Assembly: GCF_031195445.1 (NCBI RefSeq)
Contig: NZ_CP133480.1
Coordinates: forward strand, 3,092,501-3,156,500
Reading direction: 5' to 3'
Source: Acuticoccus sp. MNP-M23
GTDB taxonomy: Bacteria > Pseudomonadota > Alphaproteobacteria > Rhizobiales > Amorphaceae
Length of the DNA: 64,000 bases
The notes below the pieces were generated by a model. It was not told the origin of the DNA. It made no database searches and worked only from the letters and a program-made list of their open reading frames with translations. A program made the position numbers and the translations under genes. Shown here piece after piece: positions 27,165 to 36,805 of the stretch; the stretch's first letter is position 1; each line of letters starts with the position of its first letter.

Positions 27165-28079
27165 CTAGCGGATTTCGATCACGGCATCGCGCCGGAGCTG
27201 GCGCAGGTATTGTTTGGAGAAGGCATCGCCGCGGGCCGCCGTCATGTCCGGCTCCAGCTTTTTCATGGCGGCATTGGTGGATTTGACGACCTTCTTGTCG
27301 CACACCGCAAGCATCACCATCCCGCGCGGCTGCGGGAAAGGTTCGGTCAGCTTGCCCACCGGGGTGGCTGCCAGAAGCTCCTGCACTGCGGGCGGAAAGT
27401 CCACATCCATCCGTGCGCCGAAGTCCCGCACGACCACGTTGCGGGTCTTTTTCGCCATGCTGACGCCTTCGCGGCACGACGTGAAGCGCTTGCGCAGATC
27501 GTTGGCTCTGGCGGTCGCCTGGCGGATCCGCTGGTCGGACGGATCATCCGGCAATGCGATCGTGATCTGGGTCAGGTCATAGCGGTTGCTGTCGATGGAT
27601 TTTTCCTTGGTGTCGTCCTTCAGCAGCGCGGCGACGAGGTCCTGCTCGGTCACCGTGGCCAGTGCCTTGAAGCGGGCGCGGACGAGACGGCTGAAACCCA
27701 CCTGGGCACGGATGCGGTCCTGCAGCGTCGACATGGACACGCCGGACTGCTTGAACGCGGCGTTGAGCTGGGCGCTGGAGATTTTCGCGTTCTTGGCGAT
27801 GTTGGCGATGGCGGCGTTCACATCAGCGTCAGTCACCTTCAGACGGGCCTTCTCGACGGCGTCGTTCTGGATCGCTTCGTTGATCAGCTCATCGAGGGCG
27901 GCCTTGCTGCCGCCGGGCTGGCCGGTGAGGCGGAGGAGCTTTTGCCGCTGGGCCACCGCGTAGTTGGTGATGGGGCTGCCGTTGACCACGGCAACAATCC
28001 GCGTTTGCGCGGCAGCAGGCATTGCCGCCGTCGCCAGCATCGCGAAAAGGATAGCGAGAACGAGGCTGATACGCGCCAT
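27165..28079 (-). CDS. surA: SurA-like periplasmic chaperone
   Basis: About 304 residues: a signal peptide (MARISLVLAILFAMLATAAMP), a SurA N-terminal chaperone domain (VNGSPITNYAVAQRQKLL, then DELINEAIQNDAVEKARL) and a shorter C-terminal region where the parvulin domain would be expected; parvulin motifs are weak, so prolyl isomerase activity is doubtful. It would escort outer-membrane proteins. Alternative ATGs lie 24 and 42 bases upstream; I chose the one giving a clean signal peptide. The gene order lptD-surA-rsmA supports the name. Confidence 0.87.
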   Translation of the reverse strand: MARISLVLAILFAMLATAAMPAAAQTRIVAVVNGSPITNYAVAQRQKLLRLTGQPGGSKAALDELINEAIQNDAVEKARLKVTDADVNAAIANIAKNAKISSAQLNAAFKQSGVSMSTLQDRIRAQVGFSRLVRARFKALATVTEQDLVAALLKDDTKEKSIDSNRYDLTQITIALPDDPSDQRIRQATARANDLRKRFTSCREGVSMAKKTRNVVVRDFGARMDVDFPPAVQELLAATPVGKLTEPFPQPRGMVMLAVCDKKVVKSTNAAMKKLEPDMTAARGDAFSKQYLRQLRRDAVIEIR

Positions 28080-28186
28080 GATGACCGCCTTGTTTAAAGC
28101 CATAACCAGCTTTGGAACCAAAAGAACAACGTCCGCTGCGTCAGTCTAGAACGCAGCGAGCCCCTTGGCTGTAGCGTTGTCGGCGG

Positions 28187-30532
28187 TCAGTTATCAAGTC
28201 CCGGTGACACGGAGGTATTGCCGATGGTGCGCAATCCGAGCCGCAGAAACACCGTTCGGTCCACGGGCTCGGTGGCAAGACCGCCGCGGTCTTCGGAATA
28301 GGCGAGGGACACTGAAAGGGCGTCGTCGTCATAGGCAACGCCGGCGCCGTTGCGGATGATGTCGTTGTCCTGCATGTCGTAGCGGACCATCCCGAACAGG
28401 CGGACCCGGTCGAACACGCGCAGCGATGCGGAGCTGTGGATCTCCTCGCGCGGGTCGATATAGCCAAGGTCCGGCTGGCGGTTGAGGAAGGCGTAGACCA
28501 CCCGCGTCGACAGGGGCCCGGCCTGTCCGGCCGCCGCAAGTTCGGCGCGTTCCACCGACAGGGTCTCGTCGTCGAACCGCGCATTGGCGGACAGGGTGAA
28601 GCCACGGGCGGTGTTGAGCGTCAGGTCGGCCACGAAATCGGACGTGTCGGTGTTGAGGCCGGACTCGCCGGTGGAGTCCAGAATGTCGGGCACTGCAAAG
28701 GAGTTGCGGCCGGCAAGGTGATAGGACTGGCCAACGGTGGCGGACAGGAAGCCGCCCGCATAGGTCTGCAGGGTGTAGCGCAGGCCCACATTGGCGCGCA
28801 CGCCGCCCTCGACACGGTCGTAGCCGGAGAACTTGCTGGGGCCGAACAGGGTGGTGTCGTCAAACACCAGGCTTTGCGCATCATCGTTCTGAAGCTGGCC
28901 GATGCTGCCCTCGTTGGGGCTGGCGATCAATTCGGCCACCGGCTCGATGGTCTGCGTGCCCCAGCCGGCCGAGATCAGCCAGGGGTATCGGTAGTTCACG
29001 CCGACCCAGGGCATTGCCCGCAGCCGGAATTCATCATCCGCCAGCTGGGATACGTTGGGGTCGCGGTTGTTGAGGTAGAACAGGTCCGCCCGCGCGCCGG
29101 CGAACGGGGTGATGACCTGGCCGAGCGGGGCGATGATCTGCTTGCGCCACGCGACTTCCGCGCTCTGGCGCGCAAACGTGCCCTCCACGCCGCGGAAGCG
29201 GGGGACCAGCACGCCGTTGCTGAAGGCGCCGAACGCATCGGTTTCCTGCCGGCTCAGCGACGTGGTGTTGAAGCCATAGGACAGTTCGCCGCCCAGCACC
29301 GCACCGTCATAGACGCCCTCATAGTCGATGGCCGGGTGGACGTAGGCCTGCTTGCCCTGAAGCCGCTGCCCGACGCCCGAGAAGGGGGGCGGCGGGTTGA
29401 GAACGCGGGTCGACACATAGTCGTCCTGCAGGATGCGGAAGGCCCACAGCCTTGCCTCGAACGAGTTCCGCTTGCCGAGACCCTTGAGGTAAAGCGTGGT
29501 CGGTTCGGTCAGATTGTCGCTGGTGGTGAGGTCGTAATCGTTCAGGAAGCGTCGGTCGGTGGTGATCGTCGATTCCCAGCCATACTGCCAGCGGGGGTTG
29601 ATGTAGAAGTTGCCGACGGTGGTCAGCGAGCCGCGGAAGTCGCGATCGCCGCTGGTGCCGTCGAACGCGTCCGGCGAAAGCTGGTAGATCCCGGCGGCCG
29701 AAATCTGGAAGGCGCCGGTGGAAGTGGCCTGCCGGTAGGTGATATCGCCCAGCGCGCCTTGCCGGGTCAGCCCGGTGAGGCCGTAGGTAACATCCCGCGA
29801 GGGACCCCACGTCTGGAAGTAGGAGCTGCGCACGCCCATGCCGAGCCGGTTGTTGTAGACCGCCGTCGGCATCAGGAAGCCCGATTTGCGGCGGACGGAC
29901 GGGTCCGGAATGCTGAAGCTCGGCAGCGGGCCGATATTGGCGCCGAAGAACTCGAACGACGGATCCTCGAAACGGAGGCTTCTTTCTTTCTCGTCGGCGA
30001 TGATGCGGCGCGCCTTGATGGCCCAGGTGGGGGGCGCATCCGGGCGGCGGCGGCACGAGTAGCACGCGGTGTAGCCGGCTTCCTCGAACACGGTCACGTC
30101 GCCGCCGGTCCGCTCGGCACGGTTGGCGGCAAGGCGGGTGCGGTAGATCGTGTCTGCGCGCAGTCCGGTCAGGAAACCGTCGCGGAAATCGTCCGAAAGC
30201 TCGACTTCACGGGCGATGACGACGTTGCCGCCGGGCTCCTCCAGACGAACGCCACGGCGCGCCACCAGCGTGTTGGTGCTCCGGTCATAGGTCACCTCGC
30301 TCGCGAAGAGCTGGTAGCCCTGGTAGGCGATGAACACGGCGCCGACGGCCGCCGCGCTGCCTGTCCGGGTGTCGTAGTGGAGCGAGTCGGCTTCGAGCAG
30401 CAGCTTGGCGTCGGTGTCCCCTTCGCCGATCTGCGGGATGAGCTGGGCGTGTGCGACGACCGGCAGGGCGGACGCAAGGCCGATGGTCGCGACGGAGGCG
30501 AGGAGCAGTCTGGACAGGGGGCCGCGCATCAT
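28187..30532 (-). CDS. lptD: LPS-assembly protein LptD
   Basis: A 781-residue outer-membrane protein that inserts LPS into the outer leaflet. Signal peptide (about residues 1-30, ending VVAHA), an OstA/LptA-like jellyroll (YDRSTNTLVARRGVRLEEPGGNVV), then a beta-barrel with alternating strands up to the C-terminus. A C-x2-C pair (TACYSCRRRP) lies near residue 155, possibly for a disulfide. ATGATG start; the first ATG overlaps the lptG stop (ATGA). The open frame reads further upstream into lptG, which is a shadow. Confidence 0.94.
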   Translation of the reverse strand: MMRGPLSRLLLASVATIGLASALPVVAHAQLIPQIGEGDTDAKLLLEADSLHYDTRTGSAAAVGAVFIAYQGYQLFASEVTYDRSTNTLVARRGVRLEEPGGNVVIAREVELSDDFRDGFLTGLRADTIYRTRLAANRAERTGGDVTVFEEAGYTACYSCRRRPDAPPTWAIKARRIIADEKERSLRFEDPSFEFFGANIGPLPSFSIPDPSVRRKSGFLMPTAVYNNRLGMGVRSSYFQTWGPSRDVTYGLTGLTRQGALGDITYRQATSTGAFQISAAGIYQLSPDAFDGTSGDRDFRGSLTTVGNFYINPRWQYGWESTITTDRRFLNDYDLTTSDNLTEPTTLYLKGLGKRNSFEARLWAFRILQDDYVSTRVLNPPPPFSGVGQRLQGKQAYVHPAIDYEGVYDGAVLGGELSYGFNTTSLSRQETDAFGAFSNGVLVPRFRGVEGTFARQSAEVAWRKQIIAPLGQVITPFAGARADLFYLNNRDPNVSQLADDEFRLRAMPWVGVNYRYPWLISAGWGTQTIEPVAELIASPNEGSIGQLQNDDAQSLVFDDTTLFGPSKFSGYDRVEGGVRANVGLRYTLQTYAGGFLSATVGQSYHLAGRNSFAVPDILDSTGESGLNTDTSDFVADLTLNTARGFTLSANARFDDETLSVERAELAAAGQAGPLSTRVVYAFLNRQPDLGYIDPREEIHSSASLRVFDRVRLFGMVRYDMQDNDIIRNGAGVAYDDDALSVSLAYSEDRGGLATEPVDRTVFLRLGLRTIGNTSVSPGLDN

Positions 30533-31632
30533 CCGTCCTCCGTATAAAGGAGGGTCGTGGCGCCAATCAGCGCAGCGGCAAGGCCGGGCAGCCACGCGGC
30601 GTAGACGGGGCCCACGGCACCCGCCTCGCCAAGGTCGGATGCGACGGCAGAGGCAATATAAAGAACGAAGCCGGCAATGACGCCGCCCGTCACCGCGCGG
30701 GCCATGCCGCCAAGGCGGACAAGGCGGAGCGAGACCGAGGCCGCAATCAGAACCATCGCCGCCAACAGGAGCGGCCGTGCCAGCAACACCTGCTGCTGAA
30801 GCGCAAAGCGATGGGTGGGCAGGCCCGCGCGCCGGGCAAGCTCTACCGCGTTGGGGAGCTGCCAGAACGAAATGGCGTCGGGCCGTGCAACCGCCTCGCG
30901 CACTTCCACTGGGGTGAGTTTGGTTTCCACCCGTGCGGAGGTGAGGTCGGAGCGCGCCCCGTTCCGGTCGTATTGGGTGACGCGGTACAGTGTCCACTCA
31001 CCGTTTCCGAGCGTTGCGGTGTCGGCCTCGATGCGGCCGGCGAAGCGGTTTTCAAGGTCGAACAGGTGAACTTCCACACGGTAAAGGGTGAGGCCATCCG
31101 AGCTGGCGGCCGAGGCGTGCATGATGGAGCCGCCGGAGGGGCCTTCCTGGCGGAACCAGACCGAGCGGGTGCCACCAGTCAGCATTCGTGTCTCCTTGCC
31201 CAGAACGCGGGCACTCAGGACCTCGGAGCGCTCGCGCGCTGCAGCGGAGAGCGGGTTGTAAAGGGTGGTGGCGGCCACGCCAAGCAGCATGACCACAACC
31301 AGGCCCGGCATGATGAACTGCCACACAGAAACGCCGGCCGCGCGCATCACCGCAAGCTCCAGCCGCCTGTTGAGCGCCAGAAAGGCGGCAATGGCGCCGA
31401 ACAGGACGGCAAAGGGCAGGAACTCCTCGGTGAGGGAGGGGGTCTTGTAGAAGGAGGCGAGCACCGCGTCGGCGGCCGAAAAGCTTTCCCGGTCGACCGA
31501 GCGGCGGATGAGCTCCACCGCATCGGCCAGAAAGATGATCGCGCTGCCGAGCAGAAAGAAGCCGACGATCCAGCGCAGGAAGATGAGCGCCAGATAGCGC
31601 GACAGGGTGAAGCCGGGGGCAACGCGCATCAT
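30529..31632 (-). CDS. lptG: LPS export ABC transporter permease LptG
   Basis: A 367-residue permease of the LptB2FG extractor: N-terminal helices (LALIFLRWIVGFFLLGSAIIFLADAVELIRRS), a periplasmic beta-jellyroll and three C-terminal helices. The start at 31632 overlaps the lptF stop (ATGA), and its own stop overlaps lptD, so the three Lpt genes are coupled. The ATPase lptB is not in the window. Confidence 0.93.
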   Translation of the reverse strand: MMRVAPGFTLSRYLALIFLRWIVGFFLLGSAIIFLADAVELIRRSVDRESFSAADAVLASFYKTPSLTEEFLPFAVLFGAIAAFLALNRRLELAVMRAAGVSVWQFIMPGLVVVMLLGVAATTLYNPLSAAARERSEVLSARVLGKETRMLTGGTRSVWFRQEGPSGGSIMHASAASSDGLTLYRVEVHLFDLENRFAGRIEADTATLGNGEWTLYRVTQYDRNGARSDLTSARVETKLTPVEVREAVARPDAISFWQLPNAVELARRAGLPTHRFALQQQVLLARPLLLAAMVLIAASVSLRLVRLGGMARAVTGGVIAGFVLYIASAVASDLGEAGAVGPVYAAWLPGLAAALIGATTLLYTEDG

Positions 31633-32795
31633 GCCCGCGCTCCCGCAGGCCGCGCCCACAGCGCCGCAAGGCGGCTCGCAACAGCATTCCACAGCCGCTC
31701 GTGGAGGGTGATCGTGCGGTCGGTCGCAATCAGCGTGAGGGCAATGGCGGCGGCAGCGGCCAGCACCACGAACACCAGGGGCGCCAGCGCGGGTGACCCG
31801 TCTGCGGCGAGCAGCGTGCCGTATGTGGCGGAGCGGACGGCCGCAACGCCGAGGCCCGCGGCGATGATCCCCGCCATCCGGCTCTGCCGGTGCATCCGTG
31901 GGTCGCCCACAAACAGGAAAACGATGAGGGCGTAGACGAACGGCGCCAGCGGCTGCGCCAGCCGGTCCAGAAGTTCGGTCTTGAAACGCGCCTCGCGCTC
32001 GGCGCGGTAGGTGTCGTCGGGGTCGGGCGTCAGAAGCTCCACCAGCGTCCGCTCCGACGGGCGCAGCGCGGTGGTCACCGGACCGCCGGAAAGGTCCGTC
32101 AGGTCGAATGCGTAGGCGTCGAACGCGACGACGGAGAGTTCGTTTTCCGGCCGCTCAAGGCGCTGGAGGCTGCCGTTGGTCATCACCAGAAGGGTGTTTT
32201 CCGCCGCCTCGACGACGCGGCCGGTCTCCGCAAGGTAGGTGAGCGAAACGTCGGCAGAGCGGCTGTCCGACAGGAGAAGCCCTTCCAGCGAACCGTCGGC
32301 CAGCCGGTCGCGGATGTGGACGGTAAGCCCGTCCTCGATCTCGATGAAGCGGCCGGGCTGGACGATGGAGGTCACCACGTCGGCGCGAACGTCGGTCAGC
32401 ATGACGCGGGCTTTGGCAAGGCCTGCGGGCGCCACATGGACGACGCCGACGGCCACCAGCAGTGCGCACGCGCCGGCGGCAAAGAGGGCAGGCGTCAGAA
32501 GGCGGAAGCGGCCGGCGCCGGACGCGCCCATCACCACCAGCTCGCTGTCGCGGTTGAGCCCGTCATAGACCGCGACCATGGCGATGACGAACGCGATCGG
32601 CGCAAGGAGCGTGGCGAGATAGGGGACGGCCAGCATGGTCAGCTCGAAGAAGACGGCGAACGTCTGCCCCTTGGACGTCACAAGGTCGAGCCGCTGAAGG
32701 GCTTGGGTGGACCAGATGATCAACGTCAGCACCAGCAGGCAGGCTGGAAACAGCGTCAAGATCCGCCGACACATATACCAATTTAGCAGCGGCAT
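31629..32795 (-). CDS. lptF: LPS export ABC transporter permease LptF
   Basis: A 388-residue partner of LptG with the same layout: MPLLNWYMCRRILTLFPACL start, three N-terminal helices, a periplasmic jellyroll, three C-terminal helices with FVYALIVFLFVGDPR. The start at 32795 is chosen on similarity; upstream in-frame sequence lies in the divergent spacer before pepA (32796-33012), which should hold both promoters. Confidence 0.93.
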   Translation of the reverse strand: MPLLNWYMCRRILTLFPACLLVLTLIIWSTQALQRLDLVTSKGQTFAVFFELTMLAVPYLATLLAPIAFVIAMVAVYDGLNRDSELVVMGASGAGRFRLLTPALFAAGACALLVAVGVVHVAPAGLAKARVMLTDVRADVVTSIVQPGRFIEIEDGLTVHIRDRLADGSLEGLLLSDSRSADVSLTYLAETGRVVEAAENTLLVMTNGSLQRLERPENELSVVAFDAYAFDLTDLSGGPVTTALRPSERTLVELLTPDPDDTYRAEREARFKTELLDRLAQPLAPFVYALIVFLFVGDPRMHRQSRMAGIIAAGLGVAAVRSATYGTLLAADGSPALAPLVFVVLAAAAAIALTLIATDRTITLHERLWNAVASRLAALWARPAGARA

Positions 32796-33012
32796 GGACC
32801 TCTCGCCACAACAGGGGAGGCCCTGCACAAAGCTGCAGCGCCCCTCATACTGGCCTACACCAACGCCTGTCAGGGTTGAAGAATCGCTTCGGTTTTGGGT
32901 GAACAAATCCTTGCCAAGATGTTGCCGGCGTGTCCTGAAGGACGCACCGATATGGAGTTGTCCCCATGCGTCAAAGCGGATACGTCCCAAAGACGCCGTG
33001 AAAGGACCCTCC

Positions 33013-34542
33013 ATGCCTCAGCTTCCCGTGATCACATTTGCGCCCGAAACCCTGCCAGCCGGGGGGACGCTCGTCGTGTTCGCCGCCGAAGATCTGGCGC
33101 TCGGTGACGCCGCCATGCGGGTCGACGCCGCAACCGACGGGCTGGTGAAGGCCGCGGCAGAAGCGCAAGGGTTCAAGGGCAAGCGTTTTGGCACCATGCT
33201 GATTGCGATGCCCCGTGGCATCGAGGCCACCGGACTTCTGGTCGTCGGCCTCGGCGATCCGGCAAAGCTGACCGAAGCGGACTGGTCCAAGCTCGGCGGA
33301 TCGGTGATCGGCGCGCTGCCCTCCGGCCCCAACAGCGACGTGACGGTGCTGGCCGAAACGCCCGCTGGCGCGCTGGGTGCCGCCGAAGCCGCCGAGATTG
33401 CGCTCGGCATGACGCTGCGCAGCTACAGCTTCGACACCTACAAGAGCAAGAAGGCCGAGGACCCGGCTCCGGCGGCCCGCAAGATCATCATCAGCGGCGG
33501 CGACAGCGACGCGGCCGGCAAGGCGTGGGAGCGCGTTTCGGCCATTGGCGCCGGCGTCATCCTGGCGCGCGAGCTGGTCAACGAGCCCCCCAACGTGCTG
33601 GGCCCGGTGGAGTTTGCGGACAAGGCCGAGGCGCTGCGCGACCTTGGCGTGACGGTGACGATCCTGGAGCCCGCAGAGCTGGAACGCCTTGAAATGCGCG
33701 CTCTTCTCGGCGTGGCGCAGGGCTCGGAGCGGCCCGCCCGCGTTGCCATCATGGAATGGATGAAGGGCCCGGCGGAAGTGAAGCCCGTTGCGCTGGTGGG
33801 CAAGGGCGTCGTGTTCGACACCGGCGGCATCTCCATCAAGCCGGCCGGCGGGATGGAAGACATGAAGGGCGACATGGGCGGCGCGGCTGCCGTGATCGGC
33901 ACCATGCATGCGCTGGCGGCCCGCAACGCCAGGGTCAATGCCGTCGGCGTGATCGGCCTCGTGGAAAACATGCCGGACGGCAAGGCCCAGCGGCCGGGCG
34001 ACATCGTGAAATCGAAGTCGGGGCAGACCATCGAGATCATCAACACCGACGCCGAAGGGCGTCTGGTGCTGGCCGATCTCCTTACCCACACCATCGAGAC
34101 GTATGAGCCCAAGGTGGTCATCGACCTTGCGACGCTGACCGGCGCCGTGATCGTCGCTCTCGGCCACTTCAACGCCGGCATGTACACCGACGACGATACG
34201 GTGGCCGCGCAGCTGTCCGATGCGGGCAAGGCCACGGGCGATCTCGTCTGGCGGATGCCGCTGTCGAAGGACTATGACGGGCTGATCGACTCGAAATTCG
34301 CCGACATGAAGAACACCGGCGGGCGCTGGGCCGGCTCCGTTACCGCCGCGCAGTTCCTGAAGCGCTTTGCCAAGGACTCGCTCTGGGTCCACCTCGACAT
34401 TGCGGGCACCGGCTTCGGTGCGCCCGCCAACGAGATCAGCCGCACGTTCGCCTCCGGCTTCGGCGTGCGCCTTCTCGACCGCTTCATCGCCGACTTCCAC
34501 GAAGACGGCGCCGACAAGACCCCCCGCGGCCCCGCAGCGTGA
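33013..34542 (+). CDS. pepA: Leucyl aminopeptidase
   Basis: A 509-residue M17 family dimetal aminopeptidase. Metal and catalytic motifs are intact: GKGVVFDTGGISIKPAGGM, and the signature NTDAEGRLVLAD. It removes N-terminal residues from peptides; in some bacteria PepA also binds DNA. The start at 33013 (MPQLPV) is preceded by an AAAGGA ribosome site; the longer open frame starts inside lptF. Confidence 0.95.
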   Translation: MPQLPVITFAPETLPAGGTLVVFAAEDLALGDAAMRVDAATDGLVKAAAEAQGFKGKRFGTMLIAMPRGIEATGLLVVGLGDPAKLTEADWSKLGGSVIGALPSGPNSDVTVLAETPAGALGAAEAAEIALGMTLRSYSFDTYKSKKAEDPAPAARKIIISGGDSDAAGKAWERVSAIGAGVILARELVNEPPNVLGPVEFADKAEALRDLGVTVTILEPAELERLEMRALLGVAQGSERPARVAIMEWMKGPAEVKPVALVGKGVVFDTGGISIKPAGGMEDMKGDMGGAAAVIGTMHALAARNARVNAVGVIGLVENMPDGKAQRPGDIVKSKSGQTIEIINTDAEGRLVLADLLTHTIETYEPKVVIDLATLTGAVIVALGHFNAGMYTDDDTVAAQLSDAGKATGDLVWRMPLSKDYDGLIDSKFADMKNTGGRWAGSVTAAQFLKRFAKDSLWVHLDIAGTGFGAPANEISRTFASGFGVRLLDRFIADFHEDGADKTPRGPAA

Positions 34543-34550
34543 GCACAGGC

Positions 34551-35162
34551 ATGAAACTTTACACCGCAGGCGCGTCCCCCTTCGGACGGACAGTCGAACT
34601 CGTTGCCTATGAGCTGGGCCTCCACGAGGACATCGAGATCATCGCGACCAAGGTCGCCCCGACCACCGCCAACAAGGACTATCAGGCGACCTTCCCGCTG
34701 CGGAAGATCCCGGCGCTGGTCACCGAAGAGGGCGTCGTTCTCGGCGAATCCGGGTTGATTGCGCAGTATCTTGCCGCCCGCGTTGGCGACACGCACCTGT
34801 TTGCGCAGAACGCACCGGAACACTGGCAGGTCCTGTCGGACTACATGCTCGCCAAGGGGATGGCCGACTGCGCGGTTGGCTGCCGTTACGAGCTGGCCGT
34901 CCGCCCCGAAGAAAAGCGCTGGCAGCCCTGGGTCGACGATCAGCTGGACAAGATCGACGCCGGCCTTGCCCACTTCGCCAAGACGCCGCCGACCACCGAG
35001 GGCCGGCTCACCATCGCCGCCATCGCGCTCGGCGCAACGCTCGGCTATCTCGACTTCCGCTTTGACGGGATTGTCGACTGGCGCGGCAAGTACCCGGCGC
35101 TGGTGGCGTGGGCGGAGCCGCTGTTCGCGCGCCCGTCCTTCGCCGCAACCATGCCCGGCTGA
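34551..35162 (+). CDS. Glutathione S-transferase family protein
   Basis: A GST of about 203 residues: thioredoxin-like N-terminal domain (MKLYTAGASPFGRTVEL, RKIPALVTEEG, ESGLIAQYL) and an all-helical C-terminal domain. The SPFGR segment is where the catalytic Ser/Cys sits in many bacterial GSTs. The substrate is unknown. An in-frame GTG at 34539 overlaps the pepA stop (GTGA) and is an alternative start. It lies between pepA and holC, which are usually direct neighbours. Confidence 0.87.
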   Translation: MKLYTAGASPFGRTVELVAYELGLHEDIEIIATKVAPTTANKDYQATFPLRKIPALVTEEGVVLGESGLIAQYLAARVGDTHLFAQNAPEHWQVLSDYMLAKGMADCAVGCRYELAVRPEEKRWQPWVDDQLDKIDAGLAHFAKTPPTTEGRLTIAAIALGATLGYLDFRFDGIVDWRGKYPALVAWAEPLFARPSFAATMPG

Positions 35163-35169
35163 GCCTGCC

Positions 35170-35619
35170 ATGGCCGAGGTGATGTTCTATCACCTTGAGC
35201 ATCAGGAGCTCGAGGATGTTCTCCCCGTGCTCCTGGAGAAGACGCTCGCGCGCGGCTGGAAGGCAGTGGTCGAACTGCCGGACGCTGCGCGCCTTGAAAC
35301 GCTGGACCGTCACCTCTGGGTCTTCCGCGAGGACAGCTTTCTGCCCCACGCCAGTGAGCGCGAGGATTCGGGCGAGCAGCAGCCTGTCTGGCTGACGACG
35401 GGCCGGACCAACCCCAACGGCGCAGCGGTGCGCTTTCTGGCGGGCGGCGCCGAGCCGGAGGCGGTGGCGGACTATGCCCGCGTGATCTTGCTGTTCTCGT
35501 CGGACGATGAAGCGGCCATTGCGCGTGCGCGCCAGCACTGGAAGCCGCTGAAGGCCGCGGGCCACGATTGCACCTACTGGCAGCAGACCCTTGCGGGCGG
35601 CTGGACCAAGAAAGCCTGA
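35170..35619 (+). CDS. holC: DNA polymerase III subunit chi
   Basis: A 149-residue chi subunit, linking the clamp loader to SSB. The family pattern is visible: VMFYHLEHQELEDVLPVLLEKTLARGW, LDRHLWVFREDSFLPH, and the QPVWLTT/NPNGA segments. Start at 35170, 7 bases after the GST stop. A 16-bp perfect palindrome (35620-35635) follows the stop and separates it from a convergent gene. Confidence 0.92.
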   Translation: MAEVMFYHLEHQELEDVLPVLLEKTLARGWKAVVELPDAARLETLDRHLWVFREDSFLPHASEREDSGEQQPVWLTTGRTNPNGAAVRFLAGGAEPEAVADYARVILLFSSDDEAAIARARQHWKPLKAAGHDCTYWQQTLAGGWTKKA

Positions 35620-35635
35620 CGCGGCAGCTGCCGCG
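35620..35635. repeat. 16-bp palindrome between convergent genes
   Basis: cgcggcagctgccgcg is perfectly self-complementary and lies directly after the holC stop, ahead of the end of the disordered-protein gene. No T-run follows, so a terminator role is uncertain. Confidence 0.5.
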
Positions 35636-35658
35636 CCGATCTGCCCCTCAAGCGGCGC

Positions 35659-36564
35659 TCAGGCCCAAAGGCGGCGGGGAGAGGGTTCGCGCTGATGGTG
35701 CGGCTCGGCATGCGCACGGGCGGCCTGAGCTTCCTGTGTCTTGGCACGGGCCGCTTCACGCAGCCGCTCTGAACGGCTCAGCTGCGGCTGCGGCTCCGGT
35801 GGCAGCGCAGCGGCGATAACGGCGCTGGTCGCCTCGGCCTTTTCACGCGCGCGCTCGAAGCGGCTCAGCGGCCGCGCTTCCAGCCGCGCAATCCGCGCCT
35901 CCAGGGCCTGAATGGTCAGCTGCAACGCCGCGATGATTTCCGCGTCCTGCTTGCTGCGTTGTTCGGGTGCCGGCGTTTCGGCGCGGGGGGGCGGGGCCTC
36001 GGCTGCCGGCTCGGCGCGCACGGCCTCGGTCCATGTGGCGGTGCGCCGCAAAGTGGGGCGACCTGTCTCGGCCGGCACACGCGCCTCGTAATATGGCCGG
36101 GGCCGCTCCGGCGCCGGAACGCGCCGGGCGTCCAGCGGCTCGGCCTCATAGCGTGGCGCGCGGCCCGGCCACCCTGCCGGTTCAGCGGGCGCGGCATAGC
36201 GCGGCTGCTCCGGCGGCCGTTCGCGGCCCGGCGATGCGGGTTGAACGGCGCGGTTGCGATAGCGTCGGTCTTCGATGGCGCGGGCAAGCTCGTGAAAATC
36301 GCCATAGCTGGCAGGCTCGCCCTGACGCGGCGCATAACGCGGCGCCGCATAGGCCGGGCGTGGCGGGGCAGGCTGATATTCGGCTGCGCTGAGGCGCTCT
36401 TCCACGTAGGTCTGGCGCCATGGTGCAGCGCGCGACTCGCGGATCTCCGCGCCGGGGTCCCGCGGCGCGTTCGGGTGGGGATAGGGGGCCCATGCTTCGG
36501 GTTCACCCATGAGCGCTGCACCCTGATAGTTGCGATCGTACGGTCTGTTCAGCATGCGCATCCC
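35659..36564 (-). CDS. Predicted disordered Pro/Arg/Ala-rich protein with short coiled coil
   Basis: I recognise no family. About 301 residues, mostly low complexity: Pro, Arg, Ala, Glu and Tyr rich, with repeated PRYA/RPxY patterns in the first two thirds. A likely amphipathic helix occurs near residues 220-245 (AEIIAALQLTIQALEARIARLEAR), which could form a coiled coil. No signal peptide or membrane segment. In favour of coding: a GC3 bias matching this strand and a plausible start region with several in-frame ATGs (36564, 36558, 36552). The opposite frame (35959-36669) is less protein-like. Confidence 0.6.
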   Translation of the reverse strand, partial: GMRMLNRPYDRNYQGAALMGEPEAWAPYPHPNAPRDPGAEIRESRAAPWRQTYVEERLSAAEYQPAPPRPAYAAPRYAPRQGEPASYGDFHELARAIEDRRYRNRAVQPASPGRERPPEQPRYAAPAEPAGWPGRAPRYEAEPLDARRVPAPERPRPYYEARVPAETGRPTLRRTATWTEAVRAEPAAEAPPPRAETPAPEQRSKQDAEIIAALQLTIQALEARIARLEARPLSRFERAREKAEATSAVIAAALPPEPQPQLSRSERLREAARAKTQEAQAARAHAEPHHQREPSPRRLWA

Positions 36565-36805
36565 CATCTGAGAGCGGCTTCCACGGCCGGAAGTGCAACG
36601 AATCAAAAGTCATCAATTCCAGCGTCCGGGAGATTGGACAGTTGTCCGGCGTTTAACGCAAAGCCTTAGCGGCCTTTTGCACAGCCTGAACGCGAACGGG
36701 GGGCGACTTGCGGGGAGAATTCATCTGGCGACTTCAAATTTGCCGGCAGATGGCCGATCAGGGCCTGGTAAAATCGGACAGGCTGCGGCGCTGGGAGAAA
36801 GACTG

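Noticed and set aside
36636-36647. ggaca-gt-tgtcc inverted repeat in the rnhB upstream region
   Set aside because: Only 5 bp per arm, expected by chance in a spacer of this size; no matching regulator is known to me.
35959-36669. A plus-strand frame opposite the disordered protein
   Set aside because: Gly/Arg/Cys-rich composition with no protein-like pattern; the minus-strand frame is the better candidate, and rnhB's leader lies here.
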